Positions 50,116 through 59,174 of a stretch of 64,000 bases of DNA are shown piece by piece (the stretch's first letter is position 1; the number at the start of each line of letters is the position of its first letter). Below the pieces are notes generated by a model, which worked only from the letters and a program-made list of their open reading frames with translations, did not search any database and was not told where the DNA came from. Source of the stretch: Mycolicibacterium cosmeticum (GTDB lineage: Bacteria; Actinomycetota; Actinomycetes; Mycobacteriales; Mycobacteriaceae); the NCBI GenBank assembly GCA_016197365.1, contig JACPVS010000031.1, positions 1 to 64,000 on the forward strand, written 5' to 3'. The translations under genes and the position numbers were made by a program.

Positions 50116-51326
50116 CCGGTCCGGGCCGATGCGTGACTGGGCGCCAGCAGCGCCGCCCGCATCAGCGCGCAGACCACGGCGCGGGCGGCTTCGCTGTTCT
50201 CGTACCGGGTGAGCCGGCCGAGGTCGATGACCAATGCGAACGCCGCGTGCACGACGAAGCGGGCTTCGCGTTCGGTGAGGTCGGAGTGGATCGCGGCGAG
50301 CAGCCGGGACCACTCCTCGACATTGGCCCGTTGGATGTTGTGCAGCATGGTCCGATCGCTGGACGGCAGGCTGGTGCGTTCGGTGAAGTACAGGTAGTCG
50401 ATCTCCGGGTTGTCGAAAGACCTTGCGACATAAGAGGCGACGAGCTGGTCCAGCGCCGCCTTCGGGTCCGCTTCGGTGGACAGGATCTCGGCGGTGTCGC
50501 CGGAGAGCCGGTCGGCGGCCCGGCGAAACAATGCGGCGAGGATGTCGGCCTTGCCGGGGAAATAGCGATAGATACCGGACGCGGGCATGCCCACCGCGGC
50601 GGCGATGTCGTCCACGGTGGTTTCGCGGTAGCCGCGCAGATGGAAGAACGTCATCGACGCGCGCAGGACCGCCTCGTACCGGCCCGTCGTGGTGGTGCCG
50701 GTCGCGGGCGGCATCGCGGTGGACGGCGGGGTGCTGGGCGCCAGTTCGGGGATGTCGGCCCAGAAGACCGCCGCGGTCTGTTTGGCGAACAGCTGCTGGA
50801 TGCGGCCGGCCGACAGCGTGGTCTTGTGGTCGACGAGGGAACCGATCACGCTCAGCACGCCCACCGACAATGTCCAGCGCTGGTGCGAGGTCAGGTCGGG
50901 GCGCAGCGCGACCAGCGGTTCCTGCAGTCGGCGATTGACCAGTTCGAGCTGCCCACCGAGGATGGCGCTGTCCTGTTCGGTGAGGTAGCGCCCACCCCAC
51001 CGGTACACCCCGCCGGTGCTGCGGTTGCGGATCGAGACGTCGACCAGTCCGGTCACCAATGCGGTGAACAGGTCGGCACCGCCGTCGGTGGAGGATCCGG
51101 CCACCTCGGTGCCGTCGACCAGCTGCTGGCTCAGGGACAGCACAGCGTCGCGGAACAAGTCGTACTTGCTGGGCGAGTGCCTGTACAGCGCGGCCGCCGA
51201 GACGCCGACGCGCCGGGCGATATCTTCCATGCTGACCGCGTGATAGCCCAGGTCGCTGAACGCTTCGGCTGAGACACCGGCGATTTGCGCCTTCCGGTCC
51301 TTGGGGCGCCGCCGCATTTCGGGCAT
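50112..51326 (-). CDS. mce3R: Tandem TetR regulator, Mce3R-like
   Basis: 404 aa with two TetR modules in one chain. First HTH: VSMEDIARRVGVSAAALYRH (about residues 30-50). Second: TTVDDIAAAVGMPASGIYRY (about 233-252), each with its own helical ligand domain. This rare duplicated layout and length equal M. tuberculosis Mce3R (Rv1963c, 406 aa), repressor of the mce3 operon. It lies directly beside an mce operon here, as in M. tuberculosis. ATG 51326 is preferred; a longer frame begins in the intergenic region. Autoregulation through a palindrome at 51492 is possible. Confidence 0.85.
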   Translation of the reverse strand: MPEMRRRPKDRKAQIAGVSAEAFSDLGYHAVSMEDIARRVGVSAAALYRHSPSKYDLFRDAVLSLSQQLVDGTEVAGSSTDGGADLFTALVTGLVDVSIRNRSTGGVYRWGGRYLTEQDSAILGGQLELVNRRLQEPLVALRPDLTSHQRWTLSVGVLSVIGSLVDHKTTLSAGRIQQLFAKQTAAVFWADIPELAPSTPPSTAMPPATGTTTTGRYEAVLRASMTFFHLRGYRETTVDDIAAAVGMPASGIYRYFPGKADILAALFRRAADRLSGDTAEILSTEADPKAALDQLVASYVARSFDNPEIDYLYFTERTSLPSSDRTMLHNIQRANVEEWSRLLAAIHSDLTEREARFVVHAAFALVIDLGRLTRYENSEAARAVVCALMRAALLAPSHASARTG

Positions 51327-51491
51327 CCCCCGAGCATAGGCCACTGACTCTCGTAATGGCGGATAACTTCGGTATGGGCAGCAATCACGTGTCGTCCTAC
51401 AGCCAGGAGCGTCAAACGGGATATGCACAGATCATGCAGCGAATTGCGTAGGGCCTGGCCGCCACCGAGCGCCACTACTAGTCAGAATAGT

Positions 51492-51504
51492 GATTAACTT
51501 AATC
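51492..51504. promoter_or_regulatory. 13-bp palindrome between mce3R and mpaB
   Basis: GATTAA-C-TTAATC, perfect 6-bp arms around one base, in a locally AT-rich stretch of the 234-bp divergent promoter region. It lies 166 bases from the mce3R start and 57 from the mpaB start. It is a candidate binding site for the tandem TetR protein. Confidence 0.5.
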
Positions 51505-51523
51505 CTTGCACCCGACACCATGT

Positions 51524-51539
51524 TGTGACACGCTTCACA
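51524..51539. promoter_or_regulatory. CRP-type binding site
   Basis: TGTGA-CACGCT-TCACA is a perfect match to the TGTGA-N6-TCACA consensus bound by mycobacterial CRP (Rv3676-like). It lies 22-37 bases before the chosen mpaB start. The site overlaps the more upstream GTG at 51525, which argues for a later start codon. Confidence 0.65.
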
Positions 51540-51560
51540 CATGAATCGGTGGGGATCGCT

Positions 51561-52481
51561 GTGAGTACGGAGCCTCTCGAGCAGGGCAGGCGGCCGGTCC
51601 CGACGACGGAGCGGACCCGGATCGCCATCCCACGGCGACGGGTGAAAGCCCGTCGGTACAACTCGAGTGACAACGCCGGCCTCGCGCTCTCGGATGCCGT
51701 GGACTTCTGGTCGTTCGCCGGAGCAGCGGCCAACGTGGTCATGCAACTGTCGTGGCCGGAAGTCGGCTATGGCGTCGTGGAGAGCCGGGTCCAGTCCGGA
51801 AGCCTGATGCACCATCCGTGGAAGCGGGCCCGCACCACCACCCAATATCTCGCGGTCGCCATCCTCGGCACCGACGACGAGCGCGCCGCCTACCGCGATG
51901 CCGTGAACGGTGCCCACCGTCAGGTCCGGTCGCACAGCGGAAGTCCGGTCACCTACAACGCGTTCGACCGCACGCTCCAAATGTGGGTGGCAGCTTGCCT
52001 TTACGTCGGATTCGAGGACACCTACCAATTGCTGCACGGTCGCATGACGGTGCCCGAGCGTGAGCACTTCTACTCGACGGCCATGCCGCTGGGCACCACC
52101 CTGCAGGTCACCGAGGACCAGTGGCCCCCGACGCGTGCCGACTTCGACGACTACTGGAACATCGCCTGCCGGCGCATCCACATCGACGACCGCGTGCGCT
52201 CCTACCTGCTGGCGCTCGTGGATCTGGAGATGGTGCGGCTGCCCCTGCGCGTCACCTTCGCCCCACTGCTGCGCTTCCTCACCCTCGGGACGCTGGCCCC
52301 GGTGTTCCGGGACGCGATGGGACTGGACTGGAGCGAGCGCGACCAGCGCCGGTTCGAGCGACTCTTCGTGCTCGTCGCCGCCGTCAACAGGGTGCTGCCA
52401 CGTTTCGTGCGGCAGGGCGCGACGCGTGTGCTGATGGGCGACGTCCGGCGCAGGATCCGGCGGCACAAAGCGTTGGTCTGA
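51561..52481 (+). CDS. MpaB/DUF2236 family oxygenase
   Basis: 306 aa from GTG 51561 (MSTEPLEQGRRPVPTTERTR), with GGTGGGGA just upstream; GTG 51525 is alternative. The DUF2236 core is visible: HHPWKRARTTTQYLAVAILG, VNGAHRQVRS, NAFDRTLQMWVAACLYVGFE, and a C-terminal helical part ending in a basic tail. The family includes haem-containing rubber oxygenase (Lcp)-like and MpaB-type lipid-cleaving enzymes. It is divergent from mce3R and 238 bp upstream of yrbE3A, suggesting modification of the imported lipid. Conserved His residues for haem are present but not assignable. Confidence 0.78.
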   Translation: MSTEPLEQGRRPVPTTERTRIAIPRRRVKARRYNSSDNAGLALSDAVDFWSFAGAAANVVMQLSWPEVGYGVVESRVQSGSLMHHPWKRARTTTQYLAVAILGTDDERAAYRDAVNGAHRQVRSHSGSPVTYNAFDRTLQMWVAACLYVGFEDTYQLLHGRMTVPEREHFYSTAMPLGTTLQVTEDQWPPTRADFDDYWNIACRRIHIDDRVRSYLLALVDLEMVRLPLRVTFAPLLRFLTLGTLAPVFRDAMGLDWSERDQRRFERLFVLVAAVNRVLPRFVRQGATRVLMGDVRRRIRRHKALV

Positions 52482-52643
52482 GGATGGCTCGGGAGATGTG
52501 AATAAGCGTTCTTACAGTTCAAGGCACGTCTCAGCCGTATCGGACGCGGCGAAATCTGACATAAGACCGCGGCGAAACCGGCATTCGTGGTAGGACGCAA
52601 GCGAGGGTGGCGGGCGACAGGGTCCGCAGAAAGTGAATCATCA

Positions 52644-52659
52644 TTCCGTACCATCGGAA
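52644..52659. promoter_or_regulatory. Inverted repeat in the mce operon promoter
   Basis: TTCCG-TACCAT-CGGAA has perfect 5-bp arms and lies 60-75 bases before the yrbE start. A second, smaller repeat TAAG-CGTT-CTTA is at 52503-52514. Either could be the Mce3R-like regulator's operator. No sigma motif was recognised between them. Confidence 0.4.
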
Positions 52660-52719
52660 CGCTGAGACGGTCGCAACAGGGGAAGGGTCGTTGACAGTGA
52701 CGTTTGGCCAGGGGGTCCC

Positions 52720-53583
52720 GTGTCGGTGAAGGACGCCGGCACGGACGCGCACGGCGGAGACGGCCTTGCGGCCATCGAGGGTTGGGCTGGCGGGTATCTG
52801 CGGCGCCACCCGCTCGCGTCCATCGCGACCGTCGGCGACCAGTTCGTCGTCGGTGTCCGCACCCTGCAGTATCTGTTCGCGGATCTGTTCACCGGACGCT
52901 TTCCGTGGGGTGAATTCGTGCGCCAGGGCGCGTTCATGGCGGGCACCTCCGTCGTGCCCACCGTCCTGGTGGCGTTGCCGATCGGCGTCACGCTCTCGAT
53001 CCAGTTCGCGCTGTTGGCCGGCCAGGTCGGCGCCACGTCACTGGCAGGCGCGGCCAGCGGCCTGGCGGTCATCCGGCAGGCGGCCTCCTTGGTGGCGGCC
53101 GTCCTGATGGCCGCGGCGGTCGGTTCGGCCATCACCGCCGACCTCGGATCACGCACCATGCGTGAGGAGATCGACGCCATGGAGGTCATGGGGGTCTCGG
53201 TGCTGCGCCGGTTGGTGGTGCCCCGCTTCGCCGCGGCGATCCTGATCGGCGTCGCCCTGACCGGCGTGGTGTGCTTCGTCGGGTTCCTGGCGAGCTACCT
53301 GTTCAACGTGTACTTCCAGAACGGCGCGCCAGGCAGCTTCGTGGCGACCTTCGCGTCGTTCACCACCACCGGCGACATGGTGCTCGCCCTGTTCAAGGCC
53401 GTCATCTACGGTGCCATCGTCGCCGTGGTGGCATGCCAGAAAGGGTTGTCCACCAAGGGCGGACCCACCGGCGTGGCCAATTCGGTGAACGCCGCGGTGG
53501 TCGAATCGATCCTGATCCTGATGATCGTCAACGTCGCGATCAGTCAGCTGTACACGATGCTCTTCCCGCGGACCGGGCTCTGA
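52720..53583 (+). CDS. yrbE3A: YrbEA (MlaE-type) permease of the mce operon
   Basis: 287 aa. MlaE/YrbE family membrane protein with five or six helices. Family blocks: FVRQGAFMAGTSVVPTVLVA, ADLGSRTMREEIDAMEVMGV and MILFP-like C terminus LYTMLFPRTG. REEIDAMEVMG is the conserved cytosolic loop contacting the ATPase MceG (MlaF). GTG 52720 has a G-rich GGCCAGGGGG nearby. First gene of the mce transcription unit. The mce3 label rests on the neighbouring Mce3R-like regulator. Confidence 0.88.
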   Translation: MSVKDAGTDAHGGDGLAAIEGWAGGYLRRHPLASIATVGDQFVVGVRTLQYLFADLFTGRFPWGEFVRQGAFMAGTSVVPTVLVALPIGVTLSIQFALLAGQVGATSLAGAASGLAVIRQAASLVAAVLMAAAVGSAITADLGSRTMREEIDAMEVMGVSVLRRLVVPRFAAAILIGVALTGVVCFVGFLASYLFNVYFQNGAPGSFVATFASFTTTGDMVLALFKAVIYGAIVAVVACQKGLSTKGGPTGVANSVNAAVVESILILMIVNVAISQLYTMLFPRTGL

Positions 53584-53584
53584 G

Positions 53585-54442
53585 ATGACCGCATCCTCCT
53601 ACCGCCCGCTGCTGCTGGCACCGTTGGCCAAGGCCGGTCACCGGGCCGGTCAGCCGCTGGCCCGGCTCGGCCACATGCTGGTCTTCTTCGTCCGGGCGGC
53701 GGCCTCGGTGCCGATCGCGTTGCGGCAGTACCGTTCCGAGTTCGTCCGGCTGCTGTCCGACATCGCCTGGGGCAACGGCTCGCTGGTGGTCGGCGGCGGC
53801 ACCGCCGGAGTCGCGGTGGTACTGGGCATCACCGTCGGCGCCGTCGTCGGGATCGAGGGCTACAACTTCCTGAACCTGCTCGGGCTGGGCCCCGCGACCG
53901 GCATCATCAGCTCGCTGGTGAACACCCGCGAGCTGGCGCCGATCGCCGTCGCGCTCGCCTTCGCGACTCAGGGCGGCTGCCGGTTCACCGCCCAACTCGG
54001 CTCCATGCGGATCGCCGAGGAGATCGACGCGCTGGATTCACTGGCCATCCGGCCCATCCCGTACCTCGTGACCACCCGGCTGATGGCCTCGGTGGTGGCC
54101 GTCGTCCCGCTGTACGTGGCCTGCCTGGCAGTGAGCTACCTGACCACCCAGATCGTGGTGTTCGCCATCAGCGGGAGCTCGATGGGCTCCTATATGCACT
54201 ACTTCACCCTCATGCTGTCCGGTACCGACATCATCTTCTCGTTGCTCAAGGCCGTGGTGTTCGTCTGGATCGCCTCCACCATCCAGTGCTACTTCGGGTA
54301 CTACGCCTCCGGCGGCCCGGAAGGCGTCGGCGTCGCGGCCGGGCACGGCATGCGCGCCAGCATCACGGTCGTCGTCATCGTCAACATGCTCCTCACGATG
54401 GCGCTGTGGACCGTGGACTCCGGCGCCAGGTTCGGTGGCTGA
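53585..54442 (+). CDS. yrbE3B: YrbEB (MlaE-type) permease of the mce operon
   Basis: 285 aa. Second MlaE-family subunit, one base after the yrbEA stop. It contains the matching loop GSMRIAEEIDALDSLAIRPI and NTRELAPIAVALAFATQGG. With YrbEA it forms the inner-membrane permease core of the Mce lipid transporter. Its TGA overlaps the mceA ATG by one base (TGATG). About five to six helices. Confidence 0.9.
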   Translation: MTASSYRPLLLAPLAKAGHRAGQPLARLGHMLVFFVRAAASVPIALRQYRSEFVRLLSDIAWGNGSLVVGGGTAGVAVVLGITVGAVVGIEGYNFLNLLGLGPATGIISSLVNTRELAPIAVALAFATQGGCRFTAQLGSMRIAEEIDALDSLAIRPIPYLVTTRLMASVVAVVPLYVACLAVSYLTTQIVVFAISGSSMGSYMHYFTLMLSGTDIIFSLLKAVVFVWIASTIQCYFGYYASGGPEGVGVAAGHGMRASITVVVIVNMLLTMALWTVDSGARFGG

Positions 54443-55983
54443 TGGCGAACAACTTCGACACCGACGGGCGCGGTGCCAGCACCCGGCAGCTGCTGCTCGC
54501 CGGCGTCGCGGTGGTGCTGGTGTTCGCCGTGGTGACCGCCGTGCTGCTGGCCAAGGCGACGGGCCGGCTGGAGAACTACGTCCGGGTGGTCGCCGACCTG
54601 ATCAATGTCGGCGACGGCCTGCCGCAGAAATCCGACGTCAAGTACCACGGCCTGCTCGTCGGTTCGGTGGACAGCGTCGTACCTGCGGCCAACGGCAACC
54701 CGAACTTCGTGCACATCGACCTCAAACCCGAATATGCGCAGTCCATTCCGGCGTCGGTCACCGCGCGAGTGGTGCCCAGCAACGTGTTCGCCGTCTCGTC
54801 GGTGCAACTGGTGGACCCCGACGGCCGCAACGCCGGCCCCGCCATCAGCACGGGCGACCGGATCTCCGAGGACACCGAACTGCCGACGGTGCTGTTCCAG
54901 ACCACCATCAGCAAGTTGCGCGACATCCTGGCGTCCACCGGTCTTGGACGTGAGGACAAGACCATCGGCGTGCTGGCCGCGGTGAACGCCGCCACCCAGA
55001 ACCGCCGCACCGAATTGCTCACGGCGGGTGGGCAGCTGAACGCGATCATCGACCAGCTCAACGGGATCGTCAGCACCGATCCGGACGGCACCACGGTGTC
55101 CGCCCTGATCGCCGCCACCCGCGGCCTGCAGCAGAGCGCACCCGAACTGGTCGACGCGCTGCATCAGGCGGTGCGGCCGATGCAGACGCTGGTGGAGCAG
55201 CGCGCCCAGTTGACCGATCTGATCGACGGCGGTGTGCACACCATGAACACGACCAGTACCGCCCTGGGTAACCACAGCGATCAGCTGGTGCGGATCACCG
55301 GACAGCTCACCCCCGTGTTCGGCGTGTTCGCTCAGCAAGCACACAATTTTGTTCCGGCCTTCACCAAACTCAATGCGTTGGCGGACAAATTCTTCAGTGA
55401 GGTGTGGATGTCGGATGTGGACACCCCGAACATGCGGGTGAACCTCTCCTTCACCCCGTCCTACACCTACAGCCGGGCCGACTGCCCGCAGTATGGAGAG
55501 CTCAAGGGGCCGAGTTGCTACACGGCGCCACTGATCCCCGTGCGCCCCGACCTGCCCCAGACGCTGCTGCCGCAGAACTACCGGCCACCCGCGAACCTGG
55601 CGCCACCGCCGGGCACCGTGGTCGGGCCCAACGGGAACCTGGTGGCGGTCGGCCCGCCGCCGGTCAACCCGTACCCGAACCTCGCCGACCCGAATCCGCC
55701 CCTGCCACCGGGCGTCACACCCGCCCCGCCGGTACCCGGCACGTCCAACCCGGCCTTCGCGCCCGCACCCCCGACGGGTGCCCCCGACGCGCCGTTGTTG
55801 CCGGCCGAGGCCGCTCCCGCGGGCTACGGCGTCTCCGGCGGGAATGTCGGACCGGTCGGAAGCCCTTCCGAGCAGCAGCAATTGAGCATCATCACCGGGC
55901 AGCCCGCCACGGTGGCCACCCAACTGCTGCTGGGCCCGGTCGCGCGCGGCACGACCGTTTCGCCGGCGGGAGGTAGCGCATGA
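54442..55983 (+). CDS. mce3A: MceA family protein
   Basis: 513 aa. N-terminal membrane anchor (LLLAGVAVVLVFAVVTAVLL), then an MCE beta-barrel domain (VRVVADLINVGDGLPQKSDV, KYHGLLVGSVDSV), a long helical region with NRRTELLTAGGQLNAIIDQL, and a C-terminal Pro/Gly/Ala-rich tail from about residue 385. The tail (NPYPNLADPNPPLPPGVTP) is low-complexity and probably extends in the periplasm. MceA-F form a hexameric tunnel for lipid import. An earlier in-frame start would lie inside yrbEB and is rejected. Confidence 0.88.
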   Translation: MANNFDTDGRGASTRQLLLAGVAVVLVFAVVTAVLLAKATGRLENYVRVVADLINVGDGLPQKSDVKYHGLLVGSVDSVVPAANGNPNFVHIDLKPEYAQSIPASVTARVVPSNVFAVSSVQLVDPDGRNAGPAISTGDRISEDTELPTVLFQTTISKLRDILASTGLGREDKTIGVLAAVNAATQNRRTELLTAGGQLNAIIDQLNGIVSTDPDGTTVSALIAATRGLQQSAPELVDALHQAVRPMQTLVEQRAQLTDLIDGGVHTMNTTSTALGNHSDQLVRITGQLTPVFGVFAQQAHNFVPAFTKLNALADKFFSEVWMSDVDTPNMRVNLSFTPSYTYSRADCPQYGELKGPSCYTAPLIPVRPDLPQTLLPQNYRPPANLAPPPGTVVGPNGNLVAVGPPPVNPYPNLADPNPPLPPGVTPAPPVPGTSNPAFAPAPPTGAPDAPLLPAEAAPAGYGVSGGNVGPVGSPSEQQQLSIITGQPATVATQLLLGPVARGTTVSPAGGSA

Positions 55984-57035
55984 GGCACCGCTCCGCGGCG
56001 ATCGGCCTGGCCCTGTTCATGGTGGTCGCGATGACGCTGACCTGGCTGGTGTACGTCACGCTGCGCCGCGACGTGGCGGGCCGCACCGAACCGTACGCGG
56101 CGGTGTTCACCGATGTCTTCGGACTGCGGGTAGGCGACGACGTCCGCATGGCGGGGGTGCGGGTGGGCCGCGTCGAAAACATCGAACTGCAAGGCGATCT
56201 CGCCAAGGTGTCCTTCGTCGTGCAGAGCGACCAGCAGGTCATGGGCAATACCGTCGCCTCGGTCACCTACCAGAACATCGTCGGCCAGCGGTACCTCGGC
56301 CTGTCGCTGGGCGCCATCGGGGACACCGGTGCGTTGCATCCGGGCAGTGTCATCCCCGTCGACCGCACCGACCCGTCCTTCGATGTGGGGACCCTGCTCA
56401 ACGGCTACGAGCCGTTGTTCAGCGTGCTCAACGTGCAGGACGCCGACAACCTCACCAAGGGCGTCATCCAGTCCCTGCAAGGCGACCCGGCCTCGCTCAC
56501 CGCGCTGGTCGACCAGACGTCGCGGCTCACCGAATCCTTTGCGGGCCAAGACCAGGCGCTGGGTGACACCATCACCAACCTGGACAAGCTCTTCGGCATG
56601 CTGGCCACCCAGAACGACAATCTGGACCATGTCATCGGGCAGACCCGCGACGTCGTGCAGACCCTGGACGCGCGGCGGCCGGAGCTGATCGCCTCCACCG
56701 GTTCGGCGGCCAGGGTGATCCGGCAGTTGGCGACCATCTCCGATGAGGTCTATCCCTCCCTCAACGAACTCGTCACGCGCCAGCCGGGATTCGTCAAGCA
56801 CATGGCCGATATCGAACCGCAGTTGGCATTCACCGGCGCCAACCTTCCGCTGCTGTTGAAGGGCCTGGCCCGGATCACGGGCGAGGGCGCCTACGCCAAC
56901 GCCTACTCCTGCGACCTGAACATCACCGGATTCTTCCCCGGCCTCAACGACGTGGTGCCGATCATCGTCGACGCCGCGACCCCGGGCAACAAGGCCTGGC
57001 ACACCCCGAGATGCAGGAACATGGCGAATGGCTGA
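55980..57035 (+). CDS. mce3B: MceB family protein
   Basis: 351 aa, overlapping mceA by ATGA. Anchor AIGLALFMVVAMTLTWLVYV, MCE domain (AVFTDVFGLRVGDDVRMAGV, RVGRVENIELQGDLAKVSFV) and YQNIVGQRYLGLSLG, then a helical region. C-terminal Cys-containing segment AYSCDLNITG and PRCRNM. Standard MceB size. Its 3' end overlaps mceC by 8 bases. Confidence 0.88.
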   Translation: MRHRSAAIGLALFMVVAMTLTWLVYVTLRRDVAGRTEPYAAVFTDVFGLRVGDDVRMAGVRVGRVENIELQGDLAKVSFVVQSDQQVMGNTVASVTYQNIVGQRYLGLSLGAIGDTGALHPGSVIPVDRTDPSFDVGTLLNGYEPLFSVLNVQDADNLTKGVIQSLQGDPASLTALVDQTSRLTESFAGQDQALGDTITNLDKLFGMLATQNDNLDHVIGQTRDVVQTLDARRPELIASTGSAARVIRQLATISDEVYPSLNELVTRQPGFVKHMADIEPQLAFTGANLPLLLKGLARITGEGAYANAYSCDLNITGFFPGLNDVVPIIVDAATPGNKAWHTPRCRNMANG

Positions 57036-58065
57036 GCAGACACACCCCAAGAAGCGGCCGCTGGAGTCCTACAGCCGGACCGTGCTCGGCCTGATCGCGA
57101 TCGCGGTCGTCGCGGTGCTCATCGGCGCGCTGTTGCTGGCCAAGGTACTCGACATCGGATACCGCTCCTACACCGCACAATTCCAGCAGGCCGCCGCTCT
57201 GCAGTCCGGAAACCCGATCACCGTCGCCGGGATCCAGATCGGCGAGGTGGGCAGCATGAAACTGGCCGGCGACCATGTCGAGGTCCGGCTGAAGGTGCGC
57301 AAGGACGTCGGCCTCGGCGCGGACACCCGGGCCGTCATCAAGATCACCACCGTGCTGGGTTCGCGATACCTGGCGTTGCAACCGGCTGGCCCGGGGAGCC
57401 TGCCGCACAACAGGATCGACCTCGCGCACACCGAGGTGCCCTACGATCTGCAGGAAGCACTGGCCGATGTGACGACCACCTACGAGCAGGTCGACACCGA
57501 CCAGTTCGGACAGTCGCTGGCCGTGCTGGGCAAGCAGTTGTCGACCCTTCCACCGGTGGTGCCGCAGGCGATCCAGAACGTGCACACGCTCTCGACCATC
57601 ATCGCCGACCGCCGCGACCAGATCGGTGCGCTGCTGAAAACCACTGAACTGGTGAGCAATACCCTGCGCCGCCAGCAGAAGAACATCGGCACCATGATCA
57701 ACCAGGGCCAGCAGCTGGTAGGCGAGTTCGTGGCGCGGCAGGCGACCTTCCACGCCATGATGCGCTCGCTGACCGACCTGGTGAACACCTTGAGCGACCT
57801 GGCCATCGAGAACCGGCCGCAGCTGGAGCAGTTGCTCAGGGAGCTGCGCACGCTCTCGGACATGCTGGGCAAGCACGACGATCTGCTGCGCAGCACCCTG
57901 CAGGCCGGACCCATCGCCCTGCGCGGACTGGCGAACGCCACCGGTACCGGAAACGCGGTGGACCTCAACGTGCCCAACGGCCTGCTCGTCGATTCGTGGA
58001 TGTGCGCCATCAGCGGCCGTGCCAAACAGTTCGGCATGATCCAGTACTACAAGGACTGCAAGTGA
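57028..58065 (+). CDS. mce3C: MceC family protein
   Basis: 345 aa. Anchor VLGLIAIAVVAVLIGALLLA, MCE core (YTAQFQQAAALQSGNPITVA, GIQIGEVGSMKLAGDHVEVR), ITTVLGSRYLALQPAG and a long helical stretch. Ends with a Cys pair (WMCAIS, YYKDCK) typical of Mce proteins. Overlaps mceB by 8 and mceD by 4 bases (GTGA). Confidence 0.88.
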   Translation: MAEQTHPKKRPLESYSRTVLGLIAIAVVAVLIGALLLAKVLDIGYRSYTAQFQQAAALQSGNPITVAGIQIGEVGSMKLAGDHVEVRLKVRKDVGLGADTRAVIKITTVLGSRYLALQPAGPGSLPHNRIDLAHTEVPYDLQEALADVTTTYEQVDTDQFGQSLAVLGKQLSTLPPVVPQAIQNVHTLSTIIADRRDQIGALLKTTELVSNTLRRQQKNIGTMINQGQQLVGEFVARQATFHAMMRSLTDLVNTLSDLAIENRPQLEQLLRELRTLSDMLGKHDDLLRSTLQAGPIALRGLANATGTGNAVDLNVPNGLLVDSWMCAISGRAKQFGMIQYYKDCK

Positions 58066-59174
58066 GAACCACCAGAGCCAAGCTGATCGCGCTGAGCCTT
58101 GCCGTGCTGGCCGTGGTGGGCGGCGTCGTGGCCTGGCGTGTCATCGCCCCCCGCATCGACGTCATCCACGTGACTGCGCAATTCGACAGCGCAGCAGGGC
58201 TTTACACCGACAACACGGTTGCGGTGCTCGGAATGCCGGTGGGCCGGGTCACCAGGATCACGCCGAAGAGCGGCTATGTCGAGGTCGAGTTCTCCGTCGA
58301 CCGTGGGGTGCAGATCCCCGCCGACGTCCAGGCGGTGACCGTCTCGAACTCGATTCTGACGGACCGACAGATCGAGTTGACGCCGCCGTATCGCGGCGGA
58401 CCGACGCTGGCCAACCACGACACCATCGGGTTGCCCCGCACCAAGACCCCCGTCGAATTCGCGCGGGTACTCGACGTTCTGAACAAACTGTCCAGCTCGC
58501 TCAAGGGCGACGGGCACGGCGGCGGCCCGCTGGCCGAGGTCGTCAACAGTGCCGGCGACATCGCGGCGGGCAACGGCGATCAGCTGAAATCCGCACTCGG
58601 TGAGTTGTCGGATGCCCTGCGGCTCAGCGCAGGTGGCGGTGCGCAGACGGGCGGACAGCTGACCACCATCGTCAAGAACGTCAGCTCGCTGTTCGATGCC
58701 GCGGCCACCAACGACACCACCCTGCGGGAGTTCGGCTCCACGATCCGCTCGCTCAGTGACGTGCTGGCCGACGAGAATCTGGGCAGCGGCACCACCGGAC
58801 GGCAGATCAACCGGGTGATCGAACAACTCGGTGAGGTGCTGGACGCCAACCGGGACCAGATCAAACAGATCGTGGCGAACGGCGACACCACCTTGAAGAC
58901 GGCGGTGGCGCACCAGCGTGACCTGGCCGAGTTCCTCGATCTCACCCCGATGACGCTGGACAACCTGTACAACATCGTCGACCAGACCAACGGTTCGGCC
59001 CGGGTCCGGGTGCTCACCGACAAACTCATCTTCGACACGCAGTCGACCAAGGAGCTGTGCAACATGATGGGGTTGCGGCAATTGGGTTGCAGCACCGGCA
59101 CTCTGCAGGACTTCGGCCCCGACTTCGGTCTCACCTACGTGCTCGACGGTATGGCCGCGATGGGGCAGAAATGA
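58062..59174 (+). CDS. mce3D: MceD family protein
   Basis: 370 aa from GTG 58062 overlapping the mceC stop. Anchor LIALSLAVLAVVGGVVAWRV, MCE domain (HVTAQFDSAAGLYTDNTVAV, LGMPVGRVTRITPKSGYVEV), DVQAVTVSNSILTDRQIELT, then helical repeats. No Pro-rich tail, unlike many MceD proteins. Stop overlaps mceE as ATGA. Confidence 0.88.
   Translation: MRTTRAKLIALSLAVLAVVGGVVAWRVIAPRIDVIHVTAQFDSAAGLYTDNTVAVLGMPVGRVTRITPKSGYVEVEFSVDRGVQIPADVQAVTVSNSILTDRQIELTPPYRGGPTLANHDTIGLPRTKTPVEFARVLDVLNKLSSSLKGDGHGGGPLAEVVNSAGDIAAGNGDQLKSALGELSDALRLSAGGGAQTGGQLTTIVKNVSSLFDAAATNDTTLREFGSTIRSLSDVLADENLGSGTTGRQINRVIEQLGEVLDANRDQIKQIVANGDTTLKTAVAHQRDLAEFLDLTPMTLDNLYNIVDQTNGSARVRVLTDKLIFDTQSTKELCNMMGLRQLGCSTGTLQDFGPDFGLTYVLDGMAAMGQK

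Noticed and set aside
51525..51560. GTG 51525 as start of the MpaB gene
   Set aside because: It would put the perfect CRP-type site inside the coding region; GTG 51561 has a better ribosome-binding sequence.
54301..55923. 540-codon minus-strand frame
   Set aside because: Antisense to mceA; no recognisable domain.
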